A stretch of 64,000 nt of DNA from Ophiura sarsii. Lineage: Eukaryota; Echinodermata; Ophiuroidea; Amphilepidida; Ophiuridae. The notes below the pieces were generated by a model that saw only the letters and a program-made list of their open reading frames with translations, did no database searches and had not been told where the DNA came from. Of this stretch, positions 34,176 to 45,914 are shown piece after piece. The stretch's first letter is position 1. Each line of letters opens with the position of its first letter. Location of the stretch: contig CM069457.1 of assembly GCA_035610835.1 (NCBI GenBank), positions 35,552,553 to 35,616,552 of the forward strand. The letters run 5' to 3'. The position numbers were made by a program, and so were the translations under genes.

Positions 34176-34195
34176 TAAGGTTCAACGTTTCAATA

Positions 34196-34265
34196 TTTAA
34201 GATCAACAAGATGGCTTCAGGTGTTTTTTTGGCCCCCCATCAAAACAGTCCTGGATACGCCATTG
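34196..34265. mobile_element. hAT-like MITE terminus
   Basis: Ends CAGTCCTGGATACGCCATTG, the inverse of a CAATGGCGTATCCAG-type end. The opposite end and an 8-bp target repeat are not seen, so it is a fragment. Confidence 0.45.
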
Positions 34266-34475
34266 GACATACATTAGAGGAACGTTACTCGTAAGTTGGT
34301 ATACGTTGATGTACGTCGGCTGAAAATGGCTATCTAGCATCGATAAAAAACAAAATATTGCAATTCGTTGGAAAGTTGGACGTTCTTGGACTCTGACAAT
34401 TTTCGAGCTATTTTGTGTTAACGTCGGCATACGTTCAGGCGATCAATTAGATGATTATTGGTAACATAATATTAA

Positions 34476-34683
34476 CCCCCTGAGAACTACCGGCCGATTG
34501 GTTAAATAAAGATGGATACATCATTTATTGAACCAATGAGAGACATTGTTAGAATAATTGTATCCCTGATAAAGATGGGAGTGAAACATTTTACAAGCTG
34601 CGTTTGAATTGGCTATTCATATGAGTACATCTTGTAATAAACCAATCAGAACCACTGTAAGATAGACAGGTAGACCCCAGGGG
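34476..34683 (+). mobile_element. 208-bp TTAA/CCC MITE (forward copy)
   Basis: TTAA at 34472-34475 and 34684-34687. The ends are CCCCCTGAGAACTACCGG and GGTAGACCCCAGGGG. CCC next to TTAA is the piggyBac-type pattern. An inverted copy lies at 38596-38802. Confidence 0.85.
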
Positions 34684-36958
34684 TTAAAAGTACTTATTTT
34701 GATTGATGGCGATGATTATAGATGATTCGATGCTGTCCATTATACTCTTGATTAATAACTCGTATTACATGATTGATGATGATTGTAGCGTGATTGCCGC
34801 TGACTAACAGGATTAAAGACTATTATTGGACACAATTAAATATACATTATAAATCATACAGAATCATTTTAATTAACCTCGTTTTCAATTTTAGGAGCGC
34901 CAGCATGTAACGGACTTGATACCTCAAAAGCAATTTTACTACACGCGCAACGCATAGAGGAGGATGGGGCAACTGGTCCGGTTAAGCATATTTCATGATA
35001 TAAAAGATTAAAGCTCGTGTAAATATTTATGGAATTGCTATGAAAATATCACCCATGCAACTGTTTACATATAACATATAATCAATGTTAAAACAAATCT
35101 AAAGAAAAGGCCAATTACCACTAACGGAAAACTTTACTTGGCACGGACCAGTTACCCTATTACTAGCAACTGGTCCTATATGTTCCAACGGTTAGAATAT
35201 ACAGAAATCAGTGAATGACAACACGGAAACTAGGCAGTATTTTCTTTACAAACACATTTCCATATTATTTAACATGTAAAAAGGACACATGTCTTATGAA
35301 CATGATGAAACCCATGTTTTATACAGTTTTCGTGGTTAACGTGTAAATAGCAGTATACTAATGGTGTACAAAGCAAGCGAAATTTTCGACTGCACATTTA
35401 TTAGATAAAACGGTATAAACCTAGTTAAATGGTTACATGGCTGTGATATTCAGATGCCCCATACATTTGTCTATATATACCCCTTTCTTTAATGATTTTA
35501 TTTACTTCATATAATCATAATTTAGTACTTATGATAAACCATCTTGATATTTAGCCAGCTTTTCATGTTACAGGGGAAGTAAGTTAGTGTCAATATGACA
35601 ACGATGACCCAACGGTTAATATACACAAAAAGCAGTGGATAAAATACAAAAAGCATGATATTTTGTCATTGCAAATACCTTTACAGACACCATTCAAAAT
35701 ATAATAAATATGTAATTCATAATACCGAGGTTTGGAACCATTCTAAAGCAATTTCATGTCATATTGTAATCCTTCAATAGCAGAAATAGTGGTATTAGAC
35801 CCAAAATGCCCCAAAATGTCCAAGAACTAGAACGAATGTGAATTATTTCATATTCTATTGACATTTCAATACCGAGTCATGTTTTATTGACACTATCAAC
35901 TAATTTTCAAAATGAATTATACAATTTTGATTAAGTTTTTGCAGGCGGACCAGTTGCCCCATACCCCTTTGGACCACTTGCCCCAACAAATGACTTTATC
36001 GAGATGAAACATTATTCAAACACGCCTGTGACGTAATAAATTGTACGCCAAAATGTGTTAAAACATACCACCATTTGTCATAATAATCAATAACTTCAAT
36101 ACATTTCAGAAAAAAAGGCAAACCTGCATTTTTGGTTTTAGCCATTACAAAGATGTTTGTAGCCAGCGAGTATCTTTGAATTCGCAAATATTACGGCGTT
36201 CGGGTCATACAAATAGACGATTGTATTTAGATAAAATAAGAAAGGGTGCACTTTGCTATTGGCAAATTCATAAACTAATAACTCTACAAAATGAATACTC
36301 GTGATAATGATTTAAGTTGAAGCATTCTTTAAATGATAATATTGATCGCAAATCCAAAGCGCCAATGTCCCAAGTTAGCAATATGCGCCATTTTACGGTC
36401 AGTTCAACCACAACCTATGGTTTTAATAATATTTCAGAAGGTCCCTAAGCACACTAAAATATTGCACCCATCAAATACAATATGCACCTAGCATCTTAAG
36501 ACGACTGTACTGCATGTATATATTTACTGTTGTATATCTGTCAATCATATAAAGTATATTAAACATGATCTAAACCCATCTTCATATATCGTCCATACTA
36601 TCTGTGCATTTTCAATCAGTCACTCAAGGAGGTGGCTTCAAAGATCTGCAGAATATCACATGTGTAAATACCCTAAAGTTCCAAATGTTTTGGATTGTAG
36701 AAGGTAAGGATATTTATTACACCTCATACATATTTATAAGGGTATACTATTTTTTGTTTGGTTCATTTTTAACCTAGTCGGATAAATAAAAATACCTACC
36801 GAATGTTTGTTTAGGTTTATTGTACTACCAAACATGCGATAGTTTTGAACTACTTCCCGCTGATCAACACCGTCACCCGAATAATTTCTAGAGCCTATGA
36901 ATATTACGTACATGTTAAACGGTGACGCCAAGTACGAGGTTGCTTGACAACAACAAAC

Positions 36959-37069
36959 ATGGCGTCGTCTGCAAAATATCTGCCGAAGAAATTCGCGCGA
37001 ACTAAACAGACGCAGATTTTAGGCTTTTTGTTGGATAATGATGCTGCATCAAAATCCGTGAAGGTGTGA
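36959..37069 (+). CDS. Possible short first exon, 36 codons
   Basis: An ATG in good context (CAAACATGGCG) opens 36 codons reading MASSAKYLPKKFARTKQTQI and then LGFLLDNDAASKSVKV before a stop. AAG|GTGTGA at 37063/37064 would be an acceptable splice donor, just before the stop. The surrounding DNA is less AT-rich than its neighbours. No downstream exon is identified. It could be the 5' exon of a host gene or of the element that contains it, or chance. Confidence 0.3.
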   Translation: MASSAKYLPKKFARTKQTQILGFLLDNDAASKSVKV

Positions 37070-37270
37070 AGAACTAGGAAACGGGTTTAAATGATATTGT
37101 TCTTCTGCCAGGGAAATTGAGTCCGCCGCTTCTTGGCTTGCTGTGTGTACTGTAGGTAGGCAGGCATAGGCCTACTACTACGACTACGAGCCTACGCGCG
37201 GGAGCAACGTAAGCTTTTTTCGATTTTTAATTTAGTTTAGACAATGAAATATGTATGAGGTGTAATAAAA

Positions 37271-37437
37271 CAAATACAACATGGTTTCTTTCGGGAAAGT
37301 AGTGCAAACTACTGGCCCTTGGTGTTGGATGACTGGTGACTACCACCCTCCGCTCCGCGTCGGGAGGTAGTCACCAGTCATCCAACACCGCGGGACCAGT
37401 AGTTTGCACTACTTTCCCTCAAACCATGTTGTATTTG
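37271..37437. repeat. 167-bp palindrome
   Basis: Arms of about 70 bp start CAAATACAACATGGTTT and end AAACCATGTTGTATTTG, with TAGTGCAAACTACTGG and GGATGACTGGTGACTACC near the tip CCTCCGCTCCGCGTCGGGAGG. Only a few mismatches. Confidence 0.93.
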
Positions 37438-37477
37438 AAGAGCTTTGTTGCAAAAGGGCTATGGTGCATTTTTTTTC

Positions 37478-37765
37478 AAAAAAGAGTTTGATATAGAAAT
37501 GTATAGGGAAAAATTATATGTTTCAAGGAAACAAAGTCATTTTTTTCAAAAATATTTACATCTCATTGTAAACAGCCATTGAAATTGTTGTTTTGTTGCA
37601 AAAGGGCCTGTATCCAGAATTAAATCGGGATACAGGCCCTTTTGCAACAAAACAACAAATTGAATGGTTGTTTACAATGAGATGTAGGTCTTTTGGAAAA
37701 AAATGACTTTATTTCCTTGAAACATATGATTGTGACCTATACATTTCTATATCATACTTATTTTT
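37478..37765. repeat. ~290-bp foldback with 140-bp arms
   Basis: Centred near 37618. GTTTTGTTGCAAAAGGGCCT, TACATCTCATTGTAAAC and ATATGTTTCAAGGAAA on the left are mirrored on the right. Further GTTGCAAA(A/T)GGGC strings occur at 37449, 37836 and 38025. Confidence 0.9.
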
Positions 37766-38595
37766 TTTAAATGATTAAAATAAATGATTTATTTTGTGTG
37801 GTATTTTTTTCTTTATGTACAAACAGATGGAGTTTTGTTGCAAATGGGCACATTTTCAAAAATGTAAACATGATTTAAAAAAATTTGAAAACTAGCACAT
37901 TTCAAATTTATTTCAATTTCAATTAGTATGTAGTGTACCTCTTTCACAATCCATTAAGTTTTTCAATTGAATATTTAGAAACAGTTTTTTGACTTTTTCT
38001 CAATAAGAGCCAAAGTGGATGCAGGCCCTTTTGCAAAAAACCTCTTCATTTGTTAAATGTCAAGTTTCAACAAAAGTCGTACTGTTCAAAAGAAAGCATT
38101 ATTCCCATACAATTACAAAATCCTTCATTTCGGACCACTTGCCCCACGGACCAGTTGCCCCATATTCCCCTAATATCGTGCAATTCTAGTGGCATTCTTT
38201 GAGCCAAATTAACCATGGTAACCTTTCCCCTCCATCACGATACAGCGTTTTTACAGCTTCCACAACCACTTATTTTGTTCAAATGTCATTGTAATACAAA
38301 CATACTATGTGCAGTTTATTCGGATATGTCTTCTTCTCGTATAATTGTGTTTTTTTTAAATCTTTTAAGTTTATTAATAACCATTCTTTCATCAGTTACA
38401 AATTCTTCATGATTACAAAATCGTCACTATTTTCTATCACAATCACATACATATGGCAAATCAAACATGTTCAGTTTAAATTACAAACCTATTACATATT
38501 CTTACTATTACTTGTATCTTCTTATATATGTAGCTTCAAAATATGATATTATTTCTCATGGTTACGCACAATCAATGCAAATTGATACTTCTTAA

Positions 38596-38802
38596 CCCTC
38601 TGGGCACTACCGGCCTATCTTACAGTGGTTCTGATTGGTTTATTGCAAGATAAACTCATTTGAATAGCCAATTAAAATGCAGCTTGTAAACATTTTCACT
38701 ACAATCTTTATCAGGGATACAACTATTCTAACACTGTCTCTGATTGGTGCAATAAATGATGTATCTATCTTTCTGACCAATCGGCCGGTAGTTCTCAGGG
38801 GG
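38596..38802 (-). mobile_element. 207-bp TTAA/CCC MITE (inverted copy)
   Basis: TTAA at 38592-38595 and 38803-38806. The sequence is the reverse complement of 34476-34683 along its length (GGCCGGTAGTTCTCAGGGGG at its right end). Confidence 0.87.
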
Positions 38803-39480
38803 TTAAATCTCAATGAATTTTCTGAATCTCAATTCTGATTTGAAAAGAAATAAAAGATTGGGATGATTCCCATATCTAAATTTACATATTGACAATTTCG
38901 CTATCATAATTATGCTAGTTATAAAATCTCTCTGTATTTTGTCTTTACATTGCTGAAACCCAAGAAGAACATCAAAATGAGTTAACATTACACGTTTTGA
39001 TACTTTTAAAGATATAATGGCATTTGCTTCTAACCATATTGGTTATATCTTCTTACAGAAAAAGAAGAAGTGTTCTACATAATCCTTTTCATTATATATA
39101 TATATATCACATACATCATTATTTTCTATGTTATGCAGAAGTATTTTTGTGGGGTAGATATTACTAGTAATTTTCCAATTAAGTGATATCAGTCTCTGCC
39201 CTCTCTTGTTGTAGATGGAATATTATTCCATATTTTAAGTTTTGATATTCTCTCTGCCAGAAATGTTGGCACATTGGAATCGCAGAGACTTTTGTCACCA
39301 GTTATTTTTTAAAGGTTTTTACTGTTGTCTTATCTATGTTAACATCTCTATACGTACATCTTAAATCCATACACTTATCTTCTGTATGAGGATGTTTGAC
39401 ACATTTCCAATCTTTGTTATCAGATATGATACAGTAAAATATTGATATTGCTTCATTGCTATGTATTTCCTGAGGGTGAA
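38803..39480 (-). pseudogene. Tx1/L1-type LINE ORF2 C-terminus
   Basis: On the minus strand, across one or two stops: SLNWKITSNIYPTKILLHN, NNDVCDIYIYNEKDYVEHFF, FFCKKI, then the open stretch LTHFDVLLGFQQCKDKIQRD and IIMIAKLSICKFRYGNHPNL. This matches the order of the Tx1/L1 ORF2 tail, where a cysteine-containing C...E.H.FF.C segment is followed by a G-x(n)-N-x-I-x-x-xAK-x-xIYK helix. No RT domain remains. Confidence 0.65.
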
Positions 39481-40433
39481 GTGCTGGTAACCTCTCCCCT
39501 CAGCGTCCTTTCACACTGTGTTTCAATTTCCATGGTAATGTGAAACATCTGAAATACATGTCATATGGGGTCACTAGGAGTCATTGACCTATACACGGGT
39601 AAAATATAAAACATGCTCCGATTGTGATCGGGCTTGATGCATCTTATCTCTTTTAATACGACAAGAAAAAAGTAAATCATAACCTTGGGGTCAAATGTCA
39701 GGAACGAGAAGAAAAAAATCAAGGTGGCTTGGTCTTTGACCAGAGCAAGATCGAGTTATCTCTAGTTTTTGGACCCATTTTTTTAAGATGCGCTATATAT
39801 ATATATAATTTTACGAGCATTTGTTACTATGATTGTTTTCATAGTTTGAGCTTTTCAGTAACGAATTTTCTAATGAAGGGAGCTATTGCACCATACAATA
39901 ATTTTCATACAAAGCAAAAACTTGCAGCAATAATTGTTTATTGTGCGTTATAATGTACCGGATATGTAACAACACAAGCGCGCACAATGAATATCGTAAT
40001 CAACGTTAAACGTGTATGATAAAAAATGCTAAAATAAGTGCAAATGATGTTTAATTTAGGGCTTAATCATAGAGAGCTATGACATACAAAGGACAAGACT
40101 GACATATTTGATTTGATGAACTAAAGCTCAGATGGGATATGTCGACAGGTGAATTGAATCAATTAATGTGTGCAGAGTGTGCCGTTAATATTCGAGAAAT
40201 CGGGGAAAATATAGCGCCATCACAATTCATTGTTGAAAAACATGATTATTAATGTGAAAACAAGATCTTGATTTAGAAAGATTGATATAAACATGTGAAA
40301 AATATGAAATCAACATTTCCTTCGGTAAAGAAAATAATGCCAAAGGTGAATACTAGTCTCATCCTTTTTATCAACATTCACCAACAAAATTGTTCATGTG
40401 TACAGTTTTTGTGAAGTAATTATTTGCCATTTA
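39481..40433. other. Unassigned non-coding DNA
   Basis: AT-rich; a 74-codon open frame at 39729-39953 has no recognisable features. Nothing else identified. Confidence 0.4.
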
Positions 40434-40438
40434 ATTAT

Positions 40439-41101
40439 CAGTCAGCTGTAGAACGGGGCTCCGTTTCAATTGAGGGGGCTCTAAAACGACGGGTGTACGT
40501 AACCAAGGTAACGCACACCCGTCAATGTGCGCAATGATTGAATTTTCGCCTTTTACTCCCAATTATCTGCATAAAAAGTAACTATCCATCGAGTTGAGGG
40601 CAGAATAAGGTACCAGAACTCTTGCGACATCCAGTTCGATGATTTAATTTAACTGTTGACCCCAACATCACATGACACAAGCTAAAATTATGTCTTTTTT
40701 GACCGGTTTGCTGCGATGAGACCACCATTTTTTAGACGAGATTACACCATTTATAGAATTTTTAGGGTAAGTGTGATAATAATGTTTACATTAAATATTT
40801 GTCCTTTAGTATTCAGAAGTGATGCCTTTGCAACGGTTATCTCTGTGATAAGAGAGTTATTTCGTTGTTTAAAATCGGATAATTGGCTATTTTTTAATTT
40901 TGAATATTACTGTGACGTGAGGCCGTTCCGAAACGCAGTCATGTTGCCAAGCCCGCCCTCTATTGAAAAGTGTTTTTTGTTCGTATTCCAGCGGGCGACG
41001 GACTTCCGTCACTTGATGAATCGTCGTGTAAAAAATGACGGCAGTGCGTCACTAAATAGAGCGCCCTCAATTGAAACGGGGCCCCGTTCTACAGCTGACT
41101 G
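40439..41101. mobile_element. 663-bp TIR element with 5-bp target duplication
   Basis: It starts CAGTCAGCTGTAGAACGGGG and ends with its inverse (CCCCGTTCTACAGCTGACTG). The inversion continues through CAATTGAGGG for about 42 bp. ATTAT is duplicated at 40434-40438 and 41102-41106. A 128-codon open frame inside (40716-41102) runs into the TIR and shows no transposase motif. Non-autonomous, superfamily not assigned. Confidence 0.9.
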
Positions 41102-41106
41102 ATTAT

Positions 41107-42030
41107 GAAATGATGCATGATGCAGATCGAATCACTGTATGAAATGTAATAACTATACTATCCATAGTGTTAGGGGCGTACACCACTAATTCGGTAATGC
41201 GCGGCACTTCCGGCAAAGTCGAGTACGATAATAGTTCCTTTTTGACGGAAAGAATGGTAGCAAATGAAACTAATCATTATTGTTTTTGTGTCAAAGTTGT
41301 GTTCTGCGTATTCCTAAGAATGTATATTTAATGTTTTAAAAAGAAAATACGTGATTTTAACTGAAACATAATTTTACGGACCGATTTACACGCACGTTGC
41401 ATGCACGGGTAAAAGCCGACTTATAAGTAACAAAATCAGTACACTCTGACGTGCCGACTTCTAAAGTTTACATGACATTAAACTGCTTATTTTTCTATGT
41501 TTTGACGAATATTGGAAACGGAAAAATATACCTAGACCTTCTCTTATTATTTAAGATTAAAATGATACCATACTTGTGAAAATTGGTTCGGTAGATTTTC
41601 TAAAAATACTTCATTTGTGAAATTAGGTAAAATCCATGCTAAAACTGTTATGCATAGCAACGTATCGTTTAGAACACTTTGACCTTCTCGATGTAAAGTG
41701 TAAGCTTAGTTAACTATTCATTTTGTTTATAATATACTTAATAAAGTCAACTATTGTAGCACAGTTTAATATCATATTCAGTTAATGTTTTAAAGTACTG
41801 AAAATAGAGAAAATAGTAAGTTTTTCTGCATAGCGTGTTCTGTGTTGACAAATTTTGTCTTGCCTAACTTGTATTTGATTTATTGATTACCTGTGCCGCA
41901 TTGACTTGGCCAACACAAAAGGTAGTTATGACGTTCACAGCATTGACTATTAGTGTATGCATGCAACTGTTGAGAGGGATTTTATGCATGGTAATTTGGG
42001 TCAATATTCTAAAGCTGTGATAAATGAATA
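41107..42030. other. Unassigned non-coding DNA
   Basis: No coding frame supported. Confidence 0.4.
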
Positions 42031-42166
42031 GGGCAATATCCTCAAATAGGTCTTACATACGGAATAAAGCACACGGCAGCTATCATATTTACGATGCAAA
42101 TCAACTGCAAAACAATTGCTGCCTTGTGCTTTGTTCTGTATGTAAGACCTATTTGAGGATATTCCC
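42031..42166. repeat. Inverted repeat, ~49-bp arms
   Basis: GGGCAATATCCTCAAATAGG and TCTTACATAC pair with GTATGTAAGA and CCTATTTGAGGATATTCCC around a ~40-bp loop. The inner halves (AAAGCACACGGCAGC against GCTGCCTTGTGCTTT) also match. Confidence 0.88.
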
Positions 42167-42241
42167 AATGAATGGTGTATTATAGGCCTACTTGAAATAT
42201 TATTATTGAATTTAACTAGGCCTAAAGGCTAATATTAACTT

Positions 42242-42370
42242 CAATTTGACAGTTTCCACGCTAAATCACTTTGAAAAAGGTCCTTTTTTAAAGTAATTTA
42301 TCGTAGCTTAATTAATGATATTATTAAGTTACCTTTTTTAAAGTAATTTATCGTGGAAACTGTCAAATTG
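42242..42370. repeat. Inverted repeat with internal direct repeat
   Basis: CAATTTGACAGTTTCCACG (42242-42260) is inverted at 42352-42370. Inside, TTTTTTAAAGTAATTTATCG occurs twice as a direct repeat. Confidence 0.85.
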
Positions 42371-44795
42371 GTTACAAATTTTGATGCACATTTTTGTTGG
42401 AAAATGTGCACAGCCCGCTGATGCATTGATCGCCAACATGTTGATGTTGTTGATGCCGGGACCTTCAGATGCTACTTTCATGCTTTATGTTGAGCTACAA
42501 GTTGAGCTCCAAAAATGGCCGCTTATTAATATTATAGGTGTTACTTTTTGGTAATCATTGGGAAAAAGAGGGGTGGGTGCTAAGGGCATGGGCACTTAAG
42601 GGCAGTGTCAACCCGGCACTTGTTTCAAAAATTGAATTTCATATTTCTCTATTATTTTATACTTTTATATGTATTATATCATTACCATAATAAGTTACTA
42701 ATCGGAAGCGATTATTTCCCGTTCTTTTGGGTGATTTTTAATTGTTATTCTGGTAAGTTTTAGTCAGGAAAAGGCGCATGGTTATTTGGCGGGAATTTAA
42801 GCGGAGTTCTGCGCTTTTCAAATGCTGCGACAGCTGTCCGATCATTGCGTCGCGCGCTGAAACTTCCAATGCGTAATACCGGACGCGCCGCTTAATATCC
42901 GCGACGTAGACGCGAAAAACAAAAGAGCGCAAAACAATGTCTAAAAATGTAAACAAAGGCCAATCTTACGATCATTTAAATTTCAGTTTTCTTCCAATTT
43001 CTTCACATTGTGACAATATAAATTGAATCTGAAAGTTTATTTTGATTGTTCATAATAGTATACTCGCTTTTTAGCTCACACGCCCGTGCATTCCGTGAAC
43101 ATTTAGCTTTAAATGGTGGAAAATGTCAATATTTTGACTAAATCGATGTTTTCTAGAAGTTCAAATTTGAAGGAATTTTACGAATTTTCAGACAATCTAA
43201 CACAATCAATTTTTGATTAAAATGTTCAAAATTTCCCCAAAATCATCTAAAGTCAAATATCTAGGAGGCACTTTTTTTTTTGGCTTAAAAATGTTTAGTT
43301 TTGAAAATATTGACCAAAAAGTGTCAAAAATGTGACTTTTTTTTTTTAGGCCTTATTTTCATCTATTTTATAAAATAAGTCAACATTTTGCTTCAGATTG
43401 TTGTTATTATGTTCATAATGTATACATTAATATCTCAACCAGGTTTCTATTTCCAAGAAATACTGCCTTGAATTTGCTATACAGTGGAAATTTAGCACAT
43501 TTAAGTTGTCTACATTTTTTAATTTAAATAGGCTATACCAAAACAAAACAAAACTGCATTACTGTGGAAGTTTTTAGTTTGATTTTAGTTGTTAATGAAA
43601 ATAATGGTTTTGACAATTATTAGAATAAAAAATGTGTAAACATTGAAAACATTTTGTTATTTTTAAAGCATGACATATTGTTGTGCAAAAAAATTGCGGT
43701 AAATCCAATCAGACTCAATGCAAACCTGTCCACAAGAATCAATTAAGTATCGGATTCTCGCAGTTTCTAGTGTGTAAAAGCGCTAAATCAATATGTTATG
43801 TAAGGCACCCTTTCCTTTCTTCAAAAAGCACTCTTTCCATCAAAGAGCTTTTTGATCCCAAATCAGGCATCACATTTAGTGCTTTTAGAAAGTACCCTAT
43901 ATACACACCCCCAAAATACCCTATTCCTAAAATAAGGATACCACTCCACTGCATTAACATTTTATAATATTTGAAAGTCTGTTTTTGGTTCGAGACAGTC
44001 AATTTTTAAGGTCTTCGTTAGGCTAGGGACAGGGATTTTGTGCTTTTTAAAAGTGCTGCTTGATTTTGGAAAAAGTGCTTTTTTTGAGCAAAAGGTGCTT
44101 TTTCGGTAAATGCGTTAAAAATAAATCCAAAATCGCAGTTATATTGCGTGTTTCCATGTTAAATGTGTTCCTTTTTCGTTGTCAATAAAAATCATTTTTC
44201 ATTCAAAACTACATTCAAACTTATACTAAGTGTAGAATAAACACTTCCACAGTTATGAAACTTTAAGATTTTTAGGCAAATGGACATGATTTGTTAAATA
44301 TTTAGACAACTTTTAAAAAGAAATGCTGTGTGATGAAAGGATATGTACCACTGCGTCTCTCTCGCCCGCTACTCAATTAATTAGGCTGGGCATCCGCCCT
44401 ATTAAAAACAGCTTTTAGCTCGTAAATCTTATGCTGCCATGCACGCTGATGTATTCAGCTCTATGTAAAAGGGTGGGATTTCCGTGTTCGAAAAGCCAGC
44501 TGGCTACGGTCAATCTGGGACTCCCTCATTTTAAATATATTAAGAAGCCTAATGAAGGCTAAGTATGACAAGCCATGACATTTTCACCATTTATTTTCTG
44601 AATGCAAAAAAAAAGTTGTTTGATTGTCTTTTTCCGATCAACCCTAATTTTGGAAACTGAGAAAAACATTATTTTTGCTTTTTCTGTACAAATGAATACC
44701 AACCCTAATTTTGGGAAAATGTGGGTAGGAGGTTAGGGTTAATGAATGCATTAAAACAACTTCTAACACAAGTTATTATTTCTATTTCTGTTTCA
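42371..44795. other. Unassigned DNA, possible 5' region of the PHD gene
   Basis: Mostly AT-rich, with no supported coding frame. 42820-42930 is distinctly CpG-rich (GCGTCGCGCGCTG, GGACGCGCCGC, GCGACGTAGACGCG) and could be a promoter or unmethylated patch upstream of the spliced gene at 44796. 44040-44105 has repeated AAAGTGCTTTTT strings. Confidence 0.4.
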
Positions 44796-45914
44796 GACTT
44801 ATTGACAGCTTAAAGTTCATCATGTCTCATGGTATTGGTAATATGTTTTCGAAAGGTGTGAGTGGTGAGGCGAAGCGGTACTTCACAGGAAGGTGCAAAA
44901 AGCGTAAACGGTGTTTGAATTTAAGCATTAATGACGATGTTATATTCAGGTCAAAGTCAGCGGAGGTTGGAAGGCAAAGTTTGTATGTTGGTAGCGTTTC
45001 GGAGAAAGTGGACAACCATAATTATGTGGTGAGATCAGAGGTACAGGAGAGGACATGCAGGATTTCATGGCAAGACAATCCACACAGAGTGGCCGATCTA
45101 GTGTTGAGTCCATCAGATTTGAGGAAGGGGATGACTGTACTAATTTCATGGAAAGTGGTGACAGGATTTGTTGAAGTTGTACCTGCCCAGATTGTAGAGG
45201 TGGTGGATATGCCTGACGACTTCCACAGCACAGGGTGTGTGCGTGTGCACATAGACAACATTTGTAAGATAACCCATGACAATCAAACACTCGCACAGAA
45301 TGTTGACATAGCCATGAGGATGTGAACGTTGTCCGCATGATGCTCAATGCATCCCAAAATGAACTGAACACATTAACATCGACATACCACAGTGTATTAA
45401 AGCAGCTTCAAAATCAGCAATCAACCAGTACCTCGCAGCTTGAAACGGAACTGCATGAGCTTAAGCAGCTGTATAATGATTCATTAAACACAGTGCATGA
45501 ATACAAGCAGCAGCTGCTGGATTCTACAAAGACATCACAGCATCCAGCACTCTTCAGGATATTATCCAATTACATGCAAACAACTTAGAAGAGAAACAAA
45601 AACAAGTTCTCCGATTGGACGCCACAGTAAGACTTCTTCGTGAGGAGAATCACCGTCAAGAGGAAGAAATTAAAGCCCTGCATGAAGAAAATTCAAAACT
45701 GAAAGAAATCCTCAAGGAAAAGAATGTTACGTACCGACAAAGCAGTGGTGGGAAAGACATCGGTGGGAAAGAAAATGTTGTCCGGGTGAGGAAGATTGAT
45801 AGCGCCAGTAAACGTCCGGAGAGCTTCTTTCGACTCTCCATTCCAAACACAGGCAACTCCAGCAGCAAAGCAGGGAGAATGACCCTCAAGAGAAGAGCGG
45901 CACAGCTTAATCAG
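44796..45914 (+). pseudogene. Exon of a PHD/coiled-coil gene: novel N-terminal domain and coiled coil
   Basis: A pyrimidine tract ending TTTCTGTTTCAG (44795) gives a splice acceptor just before the first ATG (44822), so there is an untranslated exon upstream. Frame 1 (44822 to ~45305) starts MSHGIGNMFSKG, has a basic RCKKRKRC stretch and a compact beta-rich-looking domain (SKSAEVGRQSLYVGSVSEKV, RISWQDNPHRVADLVLSP) that I do not recognise. A shift near 45305-45315 leads to NVVRMMLNASQNELNTLTST, and a second near 45530 leads to TLQDIIQLHANNLEEKQKQV and LREENHRQEEEIKALHEENS. That is a clear heptad coiled coil of ~100 residues, followed by a basic tail. The exon ends at CAG|GTAAGA (45914/45915). 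The two shifts are either decay or assembly indels; codon continuity on either side is otherwise good. Confidence 0.7.

Larger units (their letters stand above)
34964..38163. mobile_element. 3.2-kb TIR element with ATGGGGCAACTGGTCCG ends
   Basis: The left end ATGGGGCAACTGGTCCG (34964-34980) is perfectly inverted at 38147-38163. The motif GGACCAGTTGCCCC and its GGACCACTTGCCCC variant recur subterminally (35157-35185, 35943-35985, 38131-38146). No target duplication is obvious. Inside are a possible first exon (36959-37069), a 167-bp palindrome and a 290-bp foldback. No transposase is recognised, and I cannot assign a superfamily. Confidence 0.6.

Noticed and set aside
34472..38806. Single 4.3-kb transposon with 208-bp TIRs
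   Set aside because: Each 208-bp arm has its own TTAA on the inner side as well as the outer, so two separate MITE insertions are the simpler reading. The composite idea is kept as a finding only.
40716..41102. 128-codon frame as a transposase
   Set aside because: No DDE or zinc-binding pattern; it ends inside the TIR, and its upstream edge has no start context.
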